A stretch of 64,000 nt of DNA from Martelella sp. AD-3 (GCF_001578105.1 NZ_CP014275.1:2294001-2358000), one strand, 5' to 3'; shown: positions 45,681 to 55,713, counted from the stretch's first letter. The notes: generated by a model not told the origin, from the sequence alone. Translations and numbers: made by a program.

Positions 45681-47335
45681 GAGGGATCGCCTCCCGTGGC
45701 AGTGACGCGTGCGGCGCGCGCAAGGGACGATGTCGCGCGGCCCGCGCGGTCGGGAACCGCATCGAGCAGCGTTCTTGTGTAGTCATGGGCCGGCGTCACC
45801 AGCACCTTCGAGGCCGGTCCCTGCTCCACCGCCTCGCCGCGATACATCACCGCCACTTCATCGCAGATCGAAGCGGCAACGCGAAGGTCATGGGTCACGA
45901 ACAGCATGGCGAAGCCGAGCTTTTTCTGGAGCGAGGCGAAGAGCGCCAGGATCTGCGCCTGGATCGAGACGTCGAGCGCCGAGATCGCCTCGTCGGCGAC
46001 CAGGATCTCCGGCTCGACCACCAGCGCGCGGGCAATGCAGAGCCGCTGCCGCTGGCCGCCGGAAAATTCGTGCGGAAAACGGTCGAAGGCCTGTTCCGGC
46101 AGACCGACCAGCGCAAGCATTTCGCGGGCGCGTTCAGCCGCTTGCTTCCGGGTCGCGCCGTGGATCAGCGCGCCCTCGGCGACGCTCCAACCGGCCTTCT
46201 GGCGCGGGTTGAGCGCGCTGAACGGGTCCTGCTGCACGAGCTGGATGCGTTTGCGCATGGCCCGCGTCATGCCGGTCGCGGCGATATCCGTGCCATCGAG
46301 AAGCACCGTCCCGCCGGAGAGCGGCTCGAGCTGGAGGATGCCGCGCACGAGCGAGGACTTGCCCGATCCGCTCTGGCCGACAAGGCCATGGGTCTCGCCG
46401 CGCTTCAGGACAAGCGATACGCCGCGCACGGCCTCGATGGCGCGGTTGCCGAAAACGCCGTCGCGCTGATGATAGGTGATGGCGATATCGCGCGCTTCCA
46501 GCACCACGGGTGCCGCCCGCTCGGGCGACGCATTCGCGCCGGGACGCGGCAGGCTTTCGAGCAGACGGATCGTATAGGGGTGCCGCGGCGCCTCGAAGAT
46601 TGCGTCACGGCTGCCGGCTTCGACGATCTCGCCCTCGCGCATCACCATCACCCGGTCGGCGATATCGGCGACGACGGAAAGATCGTGGGTGATGAACAGA
46701 AGGCCGGCCCCGAATTCATGCTGCAGTTCGCGGATCAGCGCCAGGATTTCCGCCTGCGTGGTCACGTCGAGCGCGGTCGTCGGCTCGTCGGCGATCAGGA
46801 GCGCCGGCTTCAGCGCCAGCGCCATGGCGATCGCGATCCGCTGGGCCTGACCGCCGGAAAGCTGGTGCGGATAGGATTTGTGGATGCGCTCGGGATCGGC
46901 AAGCCGCACGGCCGTGATCATCTCCAGGGCGCGGGCCCGGCGCGCCCGCGCCGGGCGCAAGCCATGGACCTGCAGCAGTTCCTCGATCTGCTTTCCGACC
47001 GTCATCACCGGATCGAGCGTGGCAGCCGGCTCCTGGAAGATCAGGCCGATCCGGTCGCCCCTGATGCGACGCATGGCGGCAGAATCGCCCACCGGCAGCG
47101 GGGCGCCTTCGAATACGATCTCGCCTTCGGTCTTCTTCAGCCCGCGCGGCAGCATGTCGAGCAGGGCCTGGGCGGTGATCGACTTGCCCGAGCCGCTTTC
47201 GCCAACGAGGCAGACGCACTCGCCCCGCCGGATCGAAAGATCGAGGCCACGGACCGCGTGGTCGCGGTCCGCTCCCTCCGGCAGCGCTATCGTCAGGCCG
47301 CGAATGTCGAGCAGGTCGGTCTGACGGTCAGCCAC
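45677..47335 (-). CDS. Fused dipeptide-type ABC ATPase (DppD-DppF in one chain)
   Basis: The 552-residue protein has two complete nucleotide-binding domains. The first has Walker A GESGSGKS, signature LSGGQAQR and Walker B LLIADEP; the second has [16 protein letters not shown] and [11 protein letters not shown]. This is the GsiA/YejF-like fusion of DppD and DppF. It powers the two permeases. The gene starts 9 bases after the binding-protein gene, which precedes it. Confidence 0.95.
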   Translation of the reverse strand: MADRQTDLLDIRGLTIALPEGADRDHAVRGLDLSIRRGECVCLVGESGSGKSITAQALLDMLPRGLKKTEGEIVFEGAPLPVGDSAAMRRIRGDRIGLIFQEPAATLDPVMTVGKQIEELLQVHGLRPARARRARALEMITAVRLADPERIHKSYPHQLSGGQAQRIAIAMALALKPALLIADEPTTALDVTTQAEILALIRELQHEFGAGLLFITHDLSVVADIADRVMVMREGEIVEAGSRDAIFEAPRHPYTIRLLESLPRPGANASPERAAPVVLEARDIAITYHQRDGVFGNRAIEAVRGVSLVLKRGETHGLVGQSGSGKSSLVRGILQLEPLSGGTVLLDGTDIAATGMTRAMRKRIQLVQQDPFSALNPRQKAGWSVAEGALIHGATRKQAAERAREMLALVGLPEQAFDRFPHEFSGGQRQRLCIARALVVEPEILVADEAISALDVSIQAQILALFASLQKKLGFAMLFVTHDLRVAASICDEVAVMYRGEAVEQGPASKVLVTPAHDYTRTLLDAVPDRAGRATSSLARAARVTATGGDPS

Positions 47336-47344
47336 CGGCGTTTC

Positions 47345-48937
47345 CTAGGGTTCGATCGTCAGGAAGTCGCTGGTGAAGATCGTCAGCTGCGAGCTGCCCG
47401 GGTCCCACTCATACTTGTCGCTCATGGCGAAGGTCTGGACATTGCGCCAGAGATACATGCCCGGCGTCACGTCTTCCCAGTCCTTCACCAGATCGAGATA
47501 GGCGGCATTCTTCTCCTCGAAGGTCTGCGCCCGCTCGAACCGCTCGCCATCCTCCAGGAAAGCCTCGGTCGGCGCCCAGGTGCGGTGAGCGGCGGTGACG
47601 CGGCTCGAAGACGGGCCCCAGTCCAGCCACAGCGGGCGGTAGGGGTCGCCGGTGAACTCGGACGACATCGACATGTTGAGCATGTGGAACGGCCGCTGAT
47701 AGGCGAGCGAGAAATTGTCGACGATGTTGAGTTCGACATTGATGCCCATGTCGCGCCACATCTCGACCATGTATTCGGCCGCCGCCTCGTAGTTCGGGTA
47801 GAAGCCGCGCACGATGTTCCAGGTCAGCGTCTGGCCGTCATAGTCGCTCTCGGCCAGGAATTCGGCCGCGCGTTCCGGATCATAGCTGTAGGTCGCCTTG
47901 CGGTCGGGATCGAAATAGGGGCCGTATTCCGGAAAGTTGAACGGCGTCGGCGTGAAGGTCATGCCGTTCCACAGCGCCTCGGTAATGGCGTCGCGATCGA
48001 TCGCCATCACCATCGCCTTGCGCAGGTTGGCGTCCACCAGCGGATTGTCGTCCATGCCCTCGATGGTGAGCGTGTTGAAGGCGAACATCGGATAATTGCC
48101 GATCTGGTCGACGATCAGGTGAATGCCGTCGGTCGCCTCGACCGCCTCCAGCTGGTCGATCGGAACGCTCATGATCAGGTCGTAGTCACCCGAGACGAGG
48201 CCGGCATAGCGCGTCGAGAACTCGGGCACGATCTTCCAGGTCACGCTCTTCAGCGGCGGCGCGCCGTCCCAGTAGTCGTCATAGGCGACGGCCACGGCAT
48301 GGTCGGAGGGATCGAAATCGGTGATCATGTAGGGCCCGGTTCCGATCGGCTTCTGGCCGAAGGCCTCGGTGCCGACGCTTTCATAATAGTCCTTCGGCAG
48401 AACATAACCGATCGGCGTCGTCAGGCGGTTGATGAAGGTGGCATCCGGAAAGGCGGTCTCAAGGTCCACGGTGTAGTCATCGACGACGGTGACGCCGACA
48501 AGCCCGCGGGCATAGTTCTTGCCGCGCGGCGCCAGCGGCTTTTCGCCCCACAGGCGCTCCTCGGACAGCGAGAAGGCGACGTCCTCGGCGGTCATCGGAT
48601 CGCCGTTCTGGAACGTCACCCCTTCGCGCAGGTGCAGCCGCCAGGTGGTCGGCGTCACCTGTTCCCAGCTCGTGGCGAGCCCGGGAATGATGGTGTTGCC
48701 TTCAGGGTCCTCGAAATAGTTCCGCTTCACCAGCGTGTCGAACACATTGCCGTAAACCCGGCCGCCGGTGGTCGAAAGGCCGATCACCGGGTCGAGCGTC
48801 GACCAGAGATTGTCGACCGCAAAGGCGAAATCCGGGCGGTTATCCTCCTGCGCGAAGGCCGGGGCCGTGGCCAGCGGCGATACGCCGGCGCCGAGCGCAA
48901 GCATGGCGGTCGTCAGTAGCGTTCTGCGTTTCAACAT
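47345..48937 (-). CDS. ABC transporter substrate-binding protein, family 5
   Basis: The start at 48937 has a GAGGGAT site and gives 530 residues with a signal peptide (MLKRRTLLTTAMLALGAGVS, cut after APAFAQ). The SBP_bac_5 pattern is clear: TTWRLHLREGVTFQNGDPMTAEDVAFSL in pieces near residues 85-115 and LRKAMVMAIDRDAI near 300. It binds a peptide, opine or modified amino acid in the periplasm. The frame is open 68 codons further upstream, without signs of coding. Confidence 0.94.
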   Translation of the reverse strand: MLKRRTLLTTAMLALGAGVSPLATAPAFAQEDNRPDFAFAVDNLWSTLDPVIGLSTTGGRVYGNVFDTLVKRNYFEDPEGNTIIPGLATSWEQVTPTTWRLHLREGVTFQNGDPMTAEDVAFSLSEERLWGEKPLAPRGKNYARGLVGVTVVDDYTVDLETAFPDATFINRLTTPIGYVLPKDYYESVGTEAFGQKPIGTGPYMITDFDPSDHAVAVAYDDYWDGAPPLKSVTWKIVPEFSTRYAGLVSGDYDLIMSVPIDQLEAVEATDGIHLIVDQIGNYPMFAFNTLTIEGMDDNPLVDANLRKAMVMAIDRDAITEALWNGMTFTPTPFNFPEYGPYFDPDRKATYSYDPERAAEFLAESDYDGQTLTWNIVRGFYPNYEAAAEYMVEMWRDMGINVELNIVDNFSLAYQRPFHMLNMSMSSEFTGDPYRPLWLDWGPSSSRVTAAHRTWAPTEAFLEDGERFERAQTFEEKNAAYLDLVKDWEDVTPGMYLWRNVQTFAMSDKYEWDPGSSQLTIFTSDFLTIEP

Positions 48938-49016
48938 GATGTGCGATCCCTCTGAAATTCGTTTCTTCCGGCGCGCCGGCGGCCCGCCATTTTGCTGACG
49001 ATGCTGTCGCGATGCT

Positions 49017-49898
49017 TCAGGCGGTCTGCCGCCCCCGGCGCATCGCCGCCGGCTGAAATGTGTAGTCGCGCTCATTGGCGAGCGACGGGATGGATCGGCG
49101 GACCGCTTCAACCTTCGAAAGATCGAGATCGACGACCGCAAGCCCTATGCGCTTGCCCATGTCTTCCACGACCGTGCCCCACGGATCGACGATCATCGAT
49201 TGTCCCCAGGTCTCGCGCCCGTCATCGTGATGACCGCACTGGGCCGCCGCCACGACATAAGCGCCGTTCTCAATGGCGCGGGCGCGCAGCAGCGTCGGCC
49301 AGTGCGCCTCGCCCGTCGACATTGCGAAAGCGGACGGGATGAACAGGACTTTTGCGCCGGCATGGGCATAATCGCGGTAGAGATGCGGGAAGCGCACATC
49401 GTAGCAGACCGACATGCCGAACGGGCCCCACGGCGTTTCGGCAAGCACCGCTTCTCCGCCCGGCGCATAGCGGTCGGATTCGCGGCGCGAGACCTCGCCC
49501 GGCAGGTCGACGTCGAACAGATGGATCTTGTCGTAGCGCGCAACGATCGCGCCGCTGCCGTCGATCAGGTGACTGGTGTTGGAGAACCGGCCGCCATCCG
49601 CGCCGGCAAGCGGCGTCGAGCCGGTGTGGATCCACAGCCCGTATTTCGCAGCAAGCTCCCGGCAGGCGGCAATGAACGGATCCCGCGCCTCGTCGGTGAC
49701 GGAAAGGCGGGCGGAAGCCACATCCTTGTTGACCATGCCGGACGCCTCCGGAAGCGCCAGAAGTTCCGCGCCCGCCGCATGGGCCTCGGCGGCAAGACCG
49801 GTGACAATCTCGATATTGCGCGCATGGGTGTTCGACGCGCACATCTGCGCCATCGCCAGCCGGAGTGTCGCGCGGTCGCCCGTTGTCGCTGTGGTCAT
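49017..49898 (-). CDS. Carbon-nitrogen hydrolase (nitrilase superfamily amidase)
   Basis: The 293-residue product has the Glu-Lys-Cys triad: Glu51 (LLALPEASG), Lys124 (RYDKIHLFD) and Cys165 (GMSVCYDVRFPHLYR). The motifs resemble omega-amidase and the Nit1/Nit2 branch, which hydrolyse small amides and not nitriles. It is the first gene of the ABC operon and divergent from a LysR gene, so it probably deamidates the imported compound. Confidence 0.92.
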   Translation of the reverse strand: MTTATTGDRATLRLAMAQMCASNTHARNIEIVTGLAAEAHAAGAELLALPEASGMVNKDVASARLSVTDEARDPFIAACRELAAKYGLWIHTGSTPLAGADGGRFSNTSHLIDGSGAIVARYDKIHLFDVDLPGEVSRRESDRYAPGGEAVLAETPWGPFGMSVCYDVRFPHLYRDYAHAGAKVLFIPSAFAMSTGEAHWPTLLRARAIENGAYVVAAAQCGHHDDGRETWGQSMIVDPWGTVVEDMGKRIGLAVVDLDLSKVEAVRRSIPSLANERDYTFQPAAMRRGRQTA

Positions 49899-50056
49899 CC
49901 TCGGTCCCTCCGGCCGGTTAGCCATGCCTTCGAAAGCGGCAGAGCTGAAAAATACATCAACGACAGGCTAAGGTGAGAAATTCGACAAAAAAAGTACAAA
50001 ATTTCCGCTTCCCGTCTATAAATCTAACATATTCTTGCATGAACCGGGAGACCGAC

Positions 50057-50995
50057 ATGGCCCAGGATCGCTTGCCGCCACTGAGGGCGCTGAAAACGCT
50101 GGAAGCCTTCCACCAGAGCGGATCGGTGACCGCGACGGCGCGGGCGCTGAATGTCTCGCACTCCGCCATCAGCCACCAGCTGAAGCAGATCGAGGACTGG
50201 GCGGGCATTCGCCTGATGCGGCGCGACGGACGGCAGACGGCGCTGACGGAAGCCGGCGACAGTCTGGCCCAGGTCATCAACGAGAGCTTCGGCGCCATCC
50301 GGCACGAGATCGACCGGCTGACGATGCGCGAGAAACTACCGGTCTCAGTCGCCGCGCTGCGTTTTGTCATCCCCAACTGGCTGCTGCCCGAAATAGATGC
50401 CTTCATGGCGGAGCATCCGGACGTTTCCGTTTACGTTCAGGAACATATATCGGACCAGCCGGTCAGCCCGGAACCCGATCTTCTGATCGGCTTCTCGCTT
50501 GACGGCCAGATTCCGCCGGGAGCCGAGCCGATCATTCCGGGAGCGGCAATCCCGGTCTGCGCGCCGTCCTATCAGGCCCGACATGCGATCAGCGACGAAG
50601 CCGACCTCGCCCGCGCCACGCTGCTGCACGATGAGGATATGCGGATGTGGCGCACATGGTTTGCGGCTGCAGGGCTGGCGCCGCAATACGAAGGCGAGAC
50701 GCGACGCCTCTTCTTTTCCGGCTCCGCCCTTATCTGCGATGCCGCGCGACAGGGGCTCGGCGTCGCGCTGTGCCGGGAGGCGCTGATCGAACCCTATCTC
50801 GAGCAGGGCGAACTGGTGCGCCTGTCCGATATCCGGATCGACAATGCCTCGGTCTACTATCTGGCGCTGTCGCAGCACGGCATGAACCGCCGCGCCGCAA
50901 TCGCGCTTGCCGACTGGTTGGCCGAACGCAACCGCGGAAGATGGAAGCCTGCAGACAGCCGACGACGGCGATCCCGGCAGGCAGACGCTGATTGA
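50057..50995 (+). CDS. LysR-family regulator (GcvA-like)
   Basis: The start at 50057 has a GGGAG site; the open frame begins earlier but in A/T-rich promoter sequence. The 312-residue protein has the GcvA-type HTH (LPPLRALKTLEAFHQSGSVTATARALNVSHSAISHQLKQ in pieces) and an effector domain (PNWLLPEIDAFMAEHPDVSV). Divergence from the amidase-ABC operon makes that operon its likely target. Confidence 0.93.
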   Translation: MAQDRLPPLRALKTLEAFHQSGSVTATARALNVSHSAISHQLKQIEDWAGIRLMRRDGRQTALTEAGDSLAQVINESFGAIRHEIDRLTMREKLPVSVAALRFVIPNWLLPEIDAFMAEHPDVSVYVQEHISDQPVSPEPDLLIGFSLDGQIPPGAEPIIPGAAIPVCAPSYQARHAISDEADLARATLLHDEDMRMWRTWFAAAGLAPQYEGETRRLFFSGSALICDAARQGLGVALCREALIEPYLEQGELVRLSDIRIDNASVYYLALSQHGMNRRAAIALADWLAERNRGRWKPADSRRRRSRQADAD

Positions 50996-51062
50996 CGCGG
51001 TTTCCATTGCTTCAGCGCGACTTTAGTGGTCCAATTGCGCGGGATTCAAATCGAGGGAAACG

Positions 51063-51332
51063 ATGCTCACTGCGCGCGATCCCGCAAACAAGACGGCCAG
51101 GTTGTTGATTGACCAGCTCTGGTGCGTCTCGGACCCCGAGGCGTCTGGGTTCGAGACAGTGCTGCCGTCGGGACGGTGCCAGATCATCTTCAGTCTTGCC
51201 GGTATGTCGCTTCTGGATGGCGCTTCGAACGGCCGACCATTGGCGGTGTTCCAAGGGGCATGTCCGACCCCGTTGATTTTCATTCAAGACGCGCTGCGTC
51301 ACGTTGCCTGTCCTGCCCGGGTGACAAGATAA
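51063..51332 (+). pseudogene. Remnant of an AraC-type regulator N-terminal domain
   Basis: The 89 residues include LLIDQLWCVSDPEA, then ETVLPSGRCQIIFSLAG, the pattern of the N-terminal sensor domain (DUF6597 type) found before an AraC helix-turn-helix. No DNA-binding domain follows. The gene appears truncated, with the glyoxalase fragments taking over at once. Confidence 0.55.
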
Positions 51333-51345
51333 AAGCGGAGCGAAA

Positions 51346-51546
51346 ATGCAGGGAAAAACAACACCAACGACCGTCTTTACGCGCCTGATCTTTCAGGATG
51401 CCGATGCCGCCGTCGCATTCTGTCAAGCGGCATTGGGCGCCGAGACTGTCATTCCGGTCAAGGACCGCCGGGACGGCAAGCGAGAAGAACACGTGCGCGA
51501 TCCATTCGGCCATCTGTGGATAACGAGCCAAGGGGTGACGGTATGA
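51346..51546 (+). pseudogene. PhnB-like glyoxalase with internal deletion
   Basis: The first half (TTVFTRLIFQDADAAVAFCQAALGAETVIPV) matches the N terminus of PhnB/VOC proteins, and the end (REEHVRDPFGHLW) matches their C terminus. About 70 residues of the core are missing, at an in-frame join. Metal-binding residues in the missing part are lost, so it is unlikely to be active. It overlaps the next VOC gene by four bases. Confidence 0.6.
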
Positions 51547-51896
51547 GCGTGCGGCGTATCGTAGCGAATGTTGCCGCAGGGTCGGTTCCGGAGGTACAGG
51601 CATTCTATACCGAACTCTTCGACCTCGACCTGCTCATGGATCTCGGCTGGATCGTCACCCTCGGTTCGGATCTGACGGCCAAGACGCAGTTGAGCATCAT
51701 GAGCGAAGGCGGCTCCGGGGCGCCGGTTCCGGACCTTTCCGTGGAAGTTGACGATGTCGACGCGGTGTATGCCCGCGCCGCCAGGATGGGCTGCGACATT
51801 GTTTACGACCTGAGGGACGAGGCGTGGGGCGTCAGACGCTTCTTCGTGGCCGACCCAACCGGCAAGCTGATCAACATCCTCTCGCATCTGGCGTAA
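51543..51896 (+). CDS. VOC-family (glyoxalase/bleomycin resistance-like) protein
   Basis: The 117-residue product is one complete pair of beta-alpha-beta-beta-beta modules: VRRIVANVAAGSVPEVQAFYTELFDLDL at the start and RFFVADPTGKLINILSH at the end. Such proteins bind antibiotics or act as metal-dependent isomerases. Which residues bind metal is unclear here (His and Glu ligands are poor). The start lies within the stop of the preceding fragment. Confidence 0.85.
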   Translation: MSVRRIVANVAAGSVPEVQAFYTELFDLDLLMDLGWIVTLGSDLTAKTQLSIMSEGGSGAPVPDLSVEVDDVDAVYARAARMGCDIVYDLRDEAWGVRRFFVADPTGKLINILSHLA

Positions 51897-52029
51897 CGAC
51901 CTGCGAGGCGCCAGTCCGGTGTCACCGGCGCGCCCGGCGACGCTGCGCAGACGTTGAGGACTCTTGAGCGAGAACCGGGAGCTTCGTCAGTCCGATGCGA
52001 TATTGCGCAAGGCGCAGCAAGAGAGGAAA

Positions 52030-52077
52030 TGGCGACCCCTGCAGGATTCGAACCTGCGACCGTCGGCTTAGAAGGCC
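52030..52077 (-). pseudogene. 3' part of a tRNA-Arg (anticodon TCT) gene
   Basis: The minus strand gives the second half of tRNA-Arg: anticodon loop CTTCTAA, variable region, T arm GCAGGTTCGAATCCTGC, acceptor strand GGGGTCG and CCA. The 5' half is missing; the upstream bases do not supply a matching CGACCCC acceptor strand or D arm. This is the typical product of integration at a tRNA 3' end, leaving an attachment-site copy. Confidence 0.8.
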
Positions 52078-52441
52078 ACGACGAATCCCCTTGAAAGCAG
52101 GGGCGCTGGACAATCTAGCTGTAAACTGCTCTTTGCAGAAACATTGGACTTTTTGTAGGTCGTGTAAACCAGATTGGCCAGAAATCCCCTACCCTTTTCG
52201 CGCGTCCGGACAAAGGGGATTTGCCGCGAAAGCGACCTTATGCAGGCGATCCGTTTCTACCCTGTCATGAACACGGGAACTGGAAGGACGCGAAACCGCC
52301 TCTCGTCCCCTCGCTTTGTCGGCCATTTGGAATTTTGGATTTGAAAACATCCGGTTCGGAGTGCTAACGGACTGCCAACCTTTTCCAAGCGGTTTCCTGC
52401 AGGTTTTCTCGCCGGTTTCCAGCACAGCAGAAGAGAATCCG
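52078..52441. other. Intergenic region before metN
   Basis: These 364 bases lie between the tRNA-Arg fragment and metN. They should hold the metN promoter. I looked for a SAM-type riboswitch and found no convincing conserved core. Confidence 0.45.
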
Positions 52442-53542
52442 ATGGCAGAACATGTCTCCGGCCTGGCCGAGCGACCGGTTGCTGAAACCGGCTCGCCGAT
52501 GGTCAGCTTTGAAAATGTGACCAAGTCCTTCAACAGCCGTGAAACCGGCAGGAAGGCTTTCAGAGCACTCGACAATATCAGCTATAGTGTCCCGAGTGGC
52601 GTGATCACCGGGATAATCGGCCGCTCGGGCGCCGGCAAGTCCACGCTTGTGCGCCTGGTCAACGGTCTTGAACGTCCGAGCGAAGGCCGCGTCATTGTCG
52701 ATGGCACGGATGTCGCGGCGCTTGACGAGGTGGCGCTTCGCTCCGTCCGGCGCTCGATCGGCATGATTTTCCAGCATTTCAACCTGCTGTCCTCGCGCAC
52801 TGTCTATGACAATGTCGCCATGCCGCTCGAGATCGCGGGCATGGGAAAGCAGGATATCAAGAAGCGGATCGAGCCGCTGATCGATCTCGTCGGCCTGTCG
52901 GAGCGCACGCGCCATTATCCGGCCCAGCTTTCCGGCGGGCAGAAGCAGCGGGTCGGCATCGCCCGCGCGCTGGCCTCCGAGCCGAAGCTGCTTCTGTCGG
53001 ACGAGGCAACATCGGCACTCGATCCCGAAACGACCCAGCAGATCCTCGGCCTTCTGAAGACGATCAACCGCGATCTCGGCCTGACCGTGCTGCTGATCAC
53101 GCACGAAATGGAAGTGGTCAAGGCCGTCACCTCGCGGGTCGCGGTGATGGACAAGGGCCAGATCGTCGAGAGCGGCCGCACCTTCGACGTCTTCACCGCG
53201 CCGCGGAACGAGACCACCCGCTCGATGCTGGCGGCACTGCCGGGCGGCAGCCTGCCGGACTGGATCGGCCGCCAGGTGATCGCCGACCCCAAGCCCGGCT
53301 GCAATGCGCTGATCCGCCTGCGTTTCTTTGGCAAGACCGCTGACCAGCCATTGGTCTCGCGCCTGATGACGGTGCTCGGAAGCCCGGTCAATATCATTGC
53401 CGGCACTGTCGACGAGATCGCGGGGGAACCCTACGGCACGCTCTATGTCGCCTATTCGGCCGATCCGGCGGTGATGCGGAAGGCGGATCAATTCTATGCC
53501 CAAACCGGTCTGAACGCGGAGGTCGTCGGCTATGTCGCCTGA
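52442..53542 (+). CDS. metN: Methionine ABC transporter ATPase
   Basis: The 366-residue product (start MAEHVSG) has Walker A GRSGAGKS, the signature LSGGQKQR, Walker [13 protein letters not shown] and the H-loop THEME. A C-terminal NIL domain at about residues 280-360 is the regulatory methionine-binding domain that marks MetN. It energises D- and L-methionine uptake. Its stop overlaps metI by 11 bases. Confidence 0.96.
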   Translation: MAEHVSGLAERPVAETGSPMVSFENVTKSFNSRETGRKAFRALDNISYSVPSGVITGIIGRSGAGKSTLVRLVNGLERPSEGRVIVDGTDVAALDEVALRSVRRSIGMIFQHFNLLSSRTVYDNVAMPLEIAGMGKQDIKKRIEPLIDLVGLSERTRHYPAQLSGGQKQRVGIARALASEPKLLLSDEATSALDPETTQQILGLLKTINRDLGLTVLLITHEMEVVKAVTSRVAVMDKGQIVESGRTFDVFTAPRNETTRSMLAALPGGSLPDWIGRQVIADPKPGCNALIRLRFFGKTADQPLVSRLMTVLGSPVNIIAGTVDEIAGEPYGTLYVAYSADPAVMRKADQFYAQTGLNAEVVGYVA

Positions 53543-54200
53543 TATGCTCATCTCTCTTCTGACCAAAGGCACGCTGCAAACGCTGCAGATGGTCATCGTC
53601 TCCGGCCTGATCGGAACCGCGCTCGGCCTGCCGATCGGCATTTTCCTTGCGACCAGCGGCAAGGGCGAGCTGCTGCAGGCGCCGATCTTCAACCGCATTG
53701 TGGGCCTGATCGTCAATGCGACACGGTCCACCCCCTTCATCATCCTGGTGGTCGCGATCATTCCGTTCACGCGGCTGGTCGCGGGCACGTCGATCGGCAC
53801 CCAGGCCGCGATCGTGCCGCTGACGGTTGCCACCATCCCCTTCTTCGCGCGTCTGGTGGAAAGCGCGATCCGGGAGGTCGACAAGGGGCTGATCGAGGCC
53901 GCGCGCGCCATGGGCGCAACGCCGATGCAGATCGTCATCAAGGTGCTGCTGGCGGAATCGAAGCCCGCCATCACGCTCGCCTTCACGCTCACCATCGTCA
54001 GCCTGATCGGCTATTCCGCCATGGTCGGCGCCGTCGGCGGCGGTGGTCTTGGCGATCTCGGCATCCGCTATGGCTATCAGCGCTTCATGCCCGGCGTCAT
54101 GCTCGCCGTCGTCGTCGTGCTGATCGTGCTGGTGCAGGCCATTCAGAGTGCCGGCGACCGTCTGGCGCGCAGCTTCGACAAGAAGAACCGGAGCCAGTAA
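53532..54200 (+). CDS. metI: Methionine ABC transporter permease
   Basis: The 222-residue protein has five membrane helices, the MetI landmarks [20 protein letters not shown] and the EAA loop [21 protein letters not shown]. It forms the methionine channel with MetN. Confidence 0.96.
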   Translation: MSPDMLISLLTKGTLQTLQMVIVSGLIGTALGLPIGIFLATSGKGELLQAPIFNRIVGLIVNATRSTPFIILVVAIIPFTRLVAGTSIGTQAAIVPLTVATIPFFARLVESAIREVDKGLIEAARAMGATPMQIVIKVLLAESKPAITLAFTLTIVSLIGYSAMVGAVGGGGLGDLGIRYGYQRFMPGVMLAVVVVLIVLVQAIQSAGDRLARSFDKKNRSQ

Positions 54201-54386
54201 GGCTCCCGTCGGAATGGCGTATGACGTGAAGTTCTCGACCCGTGCGTTGGCAAGAAATTGCGCCAATGGCCCAACTTTGGAAACCGGATTCCTTCGAAAC
54301 CATCCAGCCGCTCGATAAATCAATAGCACCATCAGGAAACACGGCGCACCGGAGAAACCGGCGCGCCGGCGTCAAGGACAATAGAA

Positions 54387-55175
54387 ATGAAACTCGCTAC
54401 CCCATTTGCCGTACTTGCCATTGCAGCCAGCCTTGCCGCTGGGACAGCCCTTGCCAAGGACACGATCACTGTCGGCGTCACGCCCGGCGCGCATGAGGAA
54501 ATCCTCGAAGAGGTTCAGAAGCTTGCCAGGGAACAGGGCCTTGATGTCGAGATCGCAACCTTCAGCGATTACGTCGTGCCCAACCAGGCGCTGAATGACG
54601 GTGATCTCGATCTCAACAGCTTCCAGCACGTGCCGTATCTCGACAACCAGGTCGCCGATCGCGGCTACGACCTGAAGGCCGTCGGCAAGACGATCATCAC
54701 GCCGATGGGCATTTATTCCAACAAGGTCGAAAGCGTCGACGACATTCCGGAAAACAGCCGCGTCGCGATCCCGAACGATCCGACCAATGGCGGCCGTGCG
54801 CTGCTCCTGCTGCAGGCCAAGGGCGTCATCAAGCTTGCCGATGGCGCCAGGCTGAAGGCAACGCCGCTGGATATCGTTGAAAATCCCAAGAACATCGAGA
54901 TTCTCGAGCTGGATGCGGCACAGCTTCCGCGCGTTCTCAATGATGTTTCGGTCGCCGCGATCAACACCAATTATGCGCTTGATGCCGGCTTTAACCCGAT
55001 CGAGGACTCGATCGCCATCGAAAGCCCCGACAGTCCCTACGCCAACGTAATCGTCGCACGCACGGAGGATGCGGACGCCGACTGGGTGAAGCAGTTCGTC
55101 GAAATCTATCAATCCGATGAGATTCGCAACTTCATCGAAAATACCTATGGCGGCGCGGTCGTCCCGGTCTTCTGA
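54387..55175 (+). CDS. metQ: Methionine-binding periplasmic protein
   Basis: The 262-residue product has a signal peptide (cut after GTALA, no lipobox, so a soluble periplasmic form) and the NlpA/MetQ core: ITVGVTPGAHEEILEEVQ, then LNSFQHVPYLDNQ, IPNDPTNGGRALLLLQ and AAINTNYALDAG. The gap of 186 bases after metI has no terminator that I can see, so the three genes probably form one transcript. Confidence 0.96.
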   Translation: MKLATPFAVLAIAASLAAGTALAKDTITVGVTPGAHEEILEEVQKLAREQGLDVEIATFSDYVVPNQALNDGDLDLNSFQHVPYLDNQVADRGYDLKAVGKTIITPMGIYSNKVESVDDIPENSRVAIPNDPTNGGRALLLLQAKGVIKLADGARLKATPLDIVENPKNIEILELDAAQLPRVLNDVSVAAINTNYALDAGFNPIEDSIAIESPDSPYANVIVARTEDADADWVKQFVEIYQSDEIRNFIENTYGGAVVPVF

Positions 55176-55421
55176 TCAGACCGCGATGAACGGGAAACGT
55201 CGCTGCCATCAAGATAGGCGGCCGGCGGCGACACGGGCCGCACCGAGACCATTCCTTGCAATGTGGGATATGTCCGAATCTGCCGCACACCGCCTCGCCG
55301 GCGCAGGCAACCGGGTGCGGTGAGGATTCTATGTCCTTACCGGACCGGACCATGTTTGGCGACTGACCCGTCGTTTGCAGCCCTCCCGGGCTGCAGGCCG
55401 CCCGGGATCCGGGCAGAGAAA
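55176..55421. other. Spacer after metQ, no gene seen
   Basis: No frame with coding character is visible in these 246 bases. Short G/C-rich inverted repeats occur at 55375-55415. Confidence 0.4.
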
Positions 55422-55460
55422 AAGGCCGGTGAAGTGTTCGCTTCACCGGCCTTGGATTTT
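55422..55460 (+). terminator. Terminator of metNIQ
   Basis: AAGGCCGGTGAAG (55422-55434) pairs perfectly with CTTCACCGGCCTT (55441-55453) around TGTTCG and is followed by GGATTTT. Confidence 0.85.
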
Positions 55461-55542
55461 CGCAAATCTAGGCAATCTTAGATTGACGCCGATTTCACGT
55501 CCCTTATAGGATGCACCCAATTTCTTGGCTGGGGGCTCCAAA

Positions 55543-55713
55543 TTGAACAAGCGTCTATTTCGTTGCAGTTGTCACTACTCTCTGAAGCTGGGGGCAACGA
55601 AATGCCCCTACTGTTTTCGTTCAACGCCGATTTATAACCGCATCTGGTTCTGGTACGCTGGAATACTCGGCGCGGGGGGATTCCTCTTCGCCGGCATCAG
55701 AATGGCGCTATGA
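55543..55713 (+). CDS. Small zinc-ribbon membrane protein (TTG start)
   Basis: Starting at the TTG at 55543, seven bases after GGGGGC, the frame gives 56 residues. It has CSC and CPYC pairs, enough for a zinc ribbon, and one membrane helix (IWFWYAGILGAGGFLFAGI). The base composition is lower in G/C than its surroundings. It overlaps the next gene by four bases. Function unknown. Confidence 0.55.
   Translation: MNKRLFRCSCHYSLKLGATKCPYCFRSTPIYNRIWFWYAGILGAGGFLFAGIRMAL

Noticed and set aside
44752..45786. N-terminal 345-codon extension of the DppC-like frame
   Set aside because: It reads through the DppB-like gene in another frame. The true start at 44751 overlaps the DppB stop by four bases and begins a typical permease.
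45785..48919. Plus-strand open frame of 1,044 codons antisense to the ABC ATPase and binding-protein genes
   Set aside because: Its codons are exact complements of well-supported genes, the product is Arg/His-rich without domains, and such long antisense frames are common in high-GC genomes.
51922..52113. Short frame ending in SRRSQVRILQGSP on the minus strand
   Set aside because: This is the familiar false frame produced by reading through a tRNA T arm.
52078..52441. Possible SAM riboswitch upstream of metN
   Set aside because: I found no conserved core or pseudoknot pattern of the known SAM classes by eye; a covariance search would settle it.
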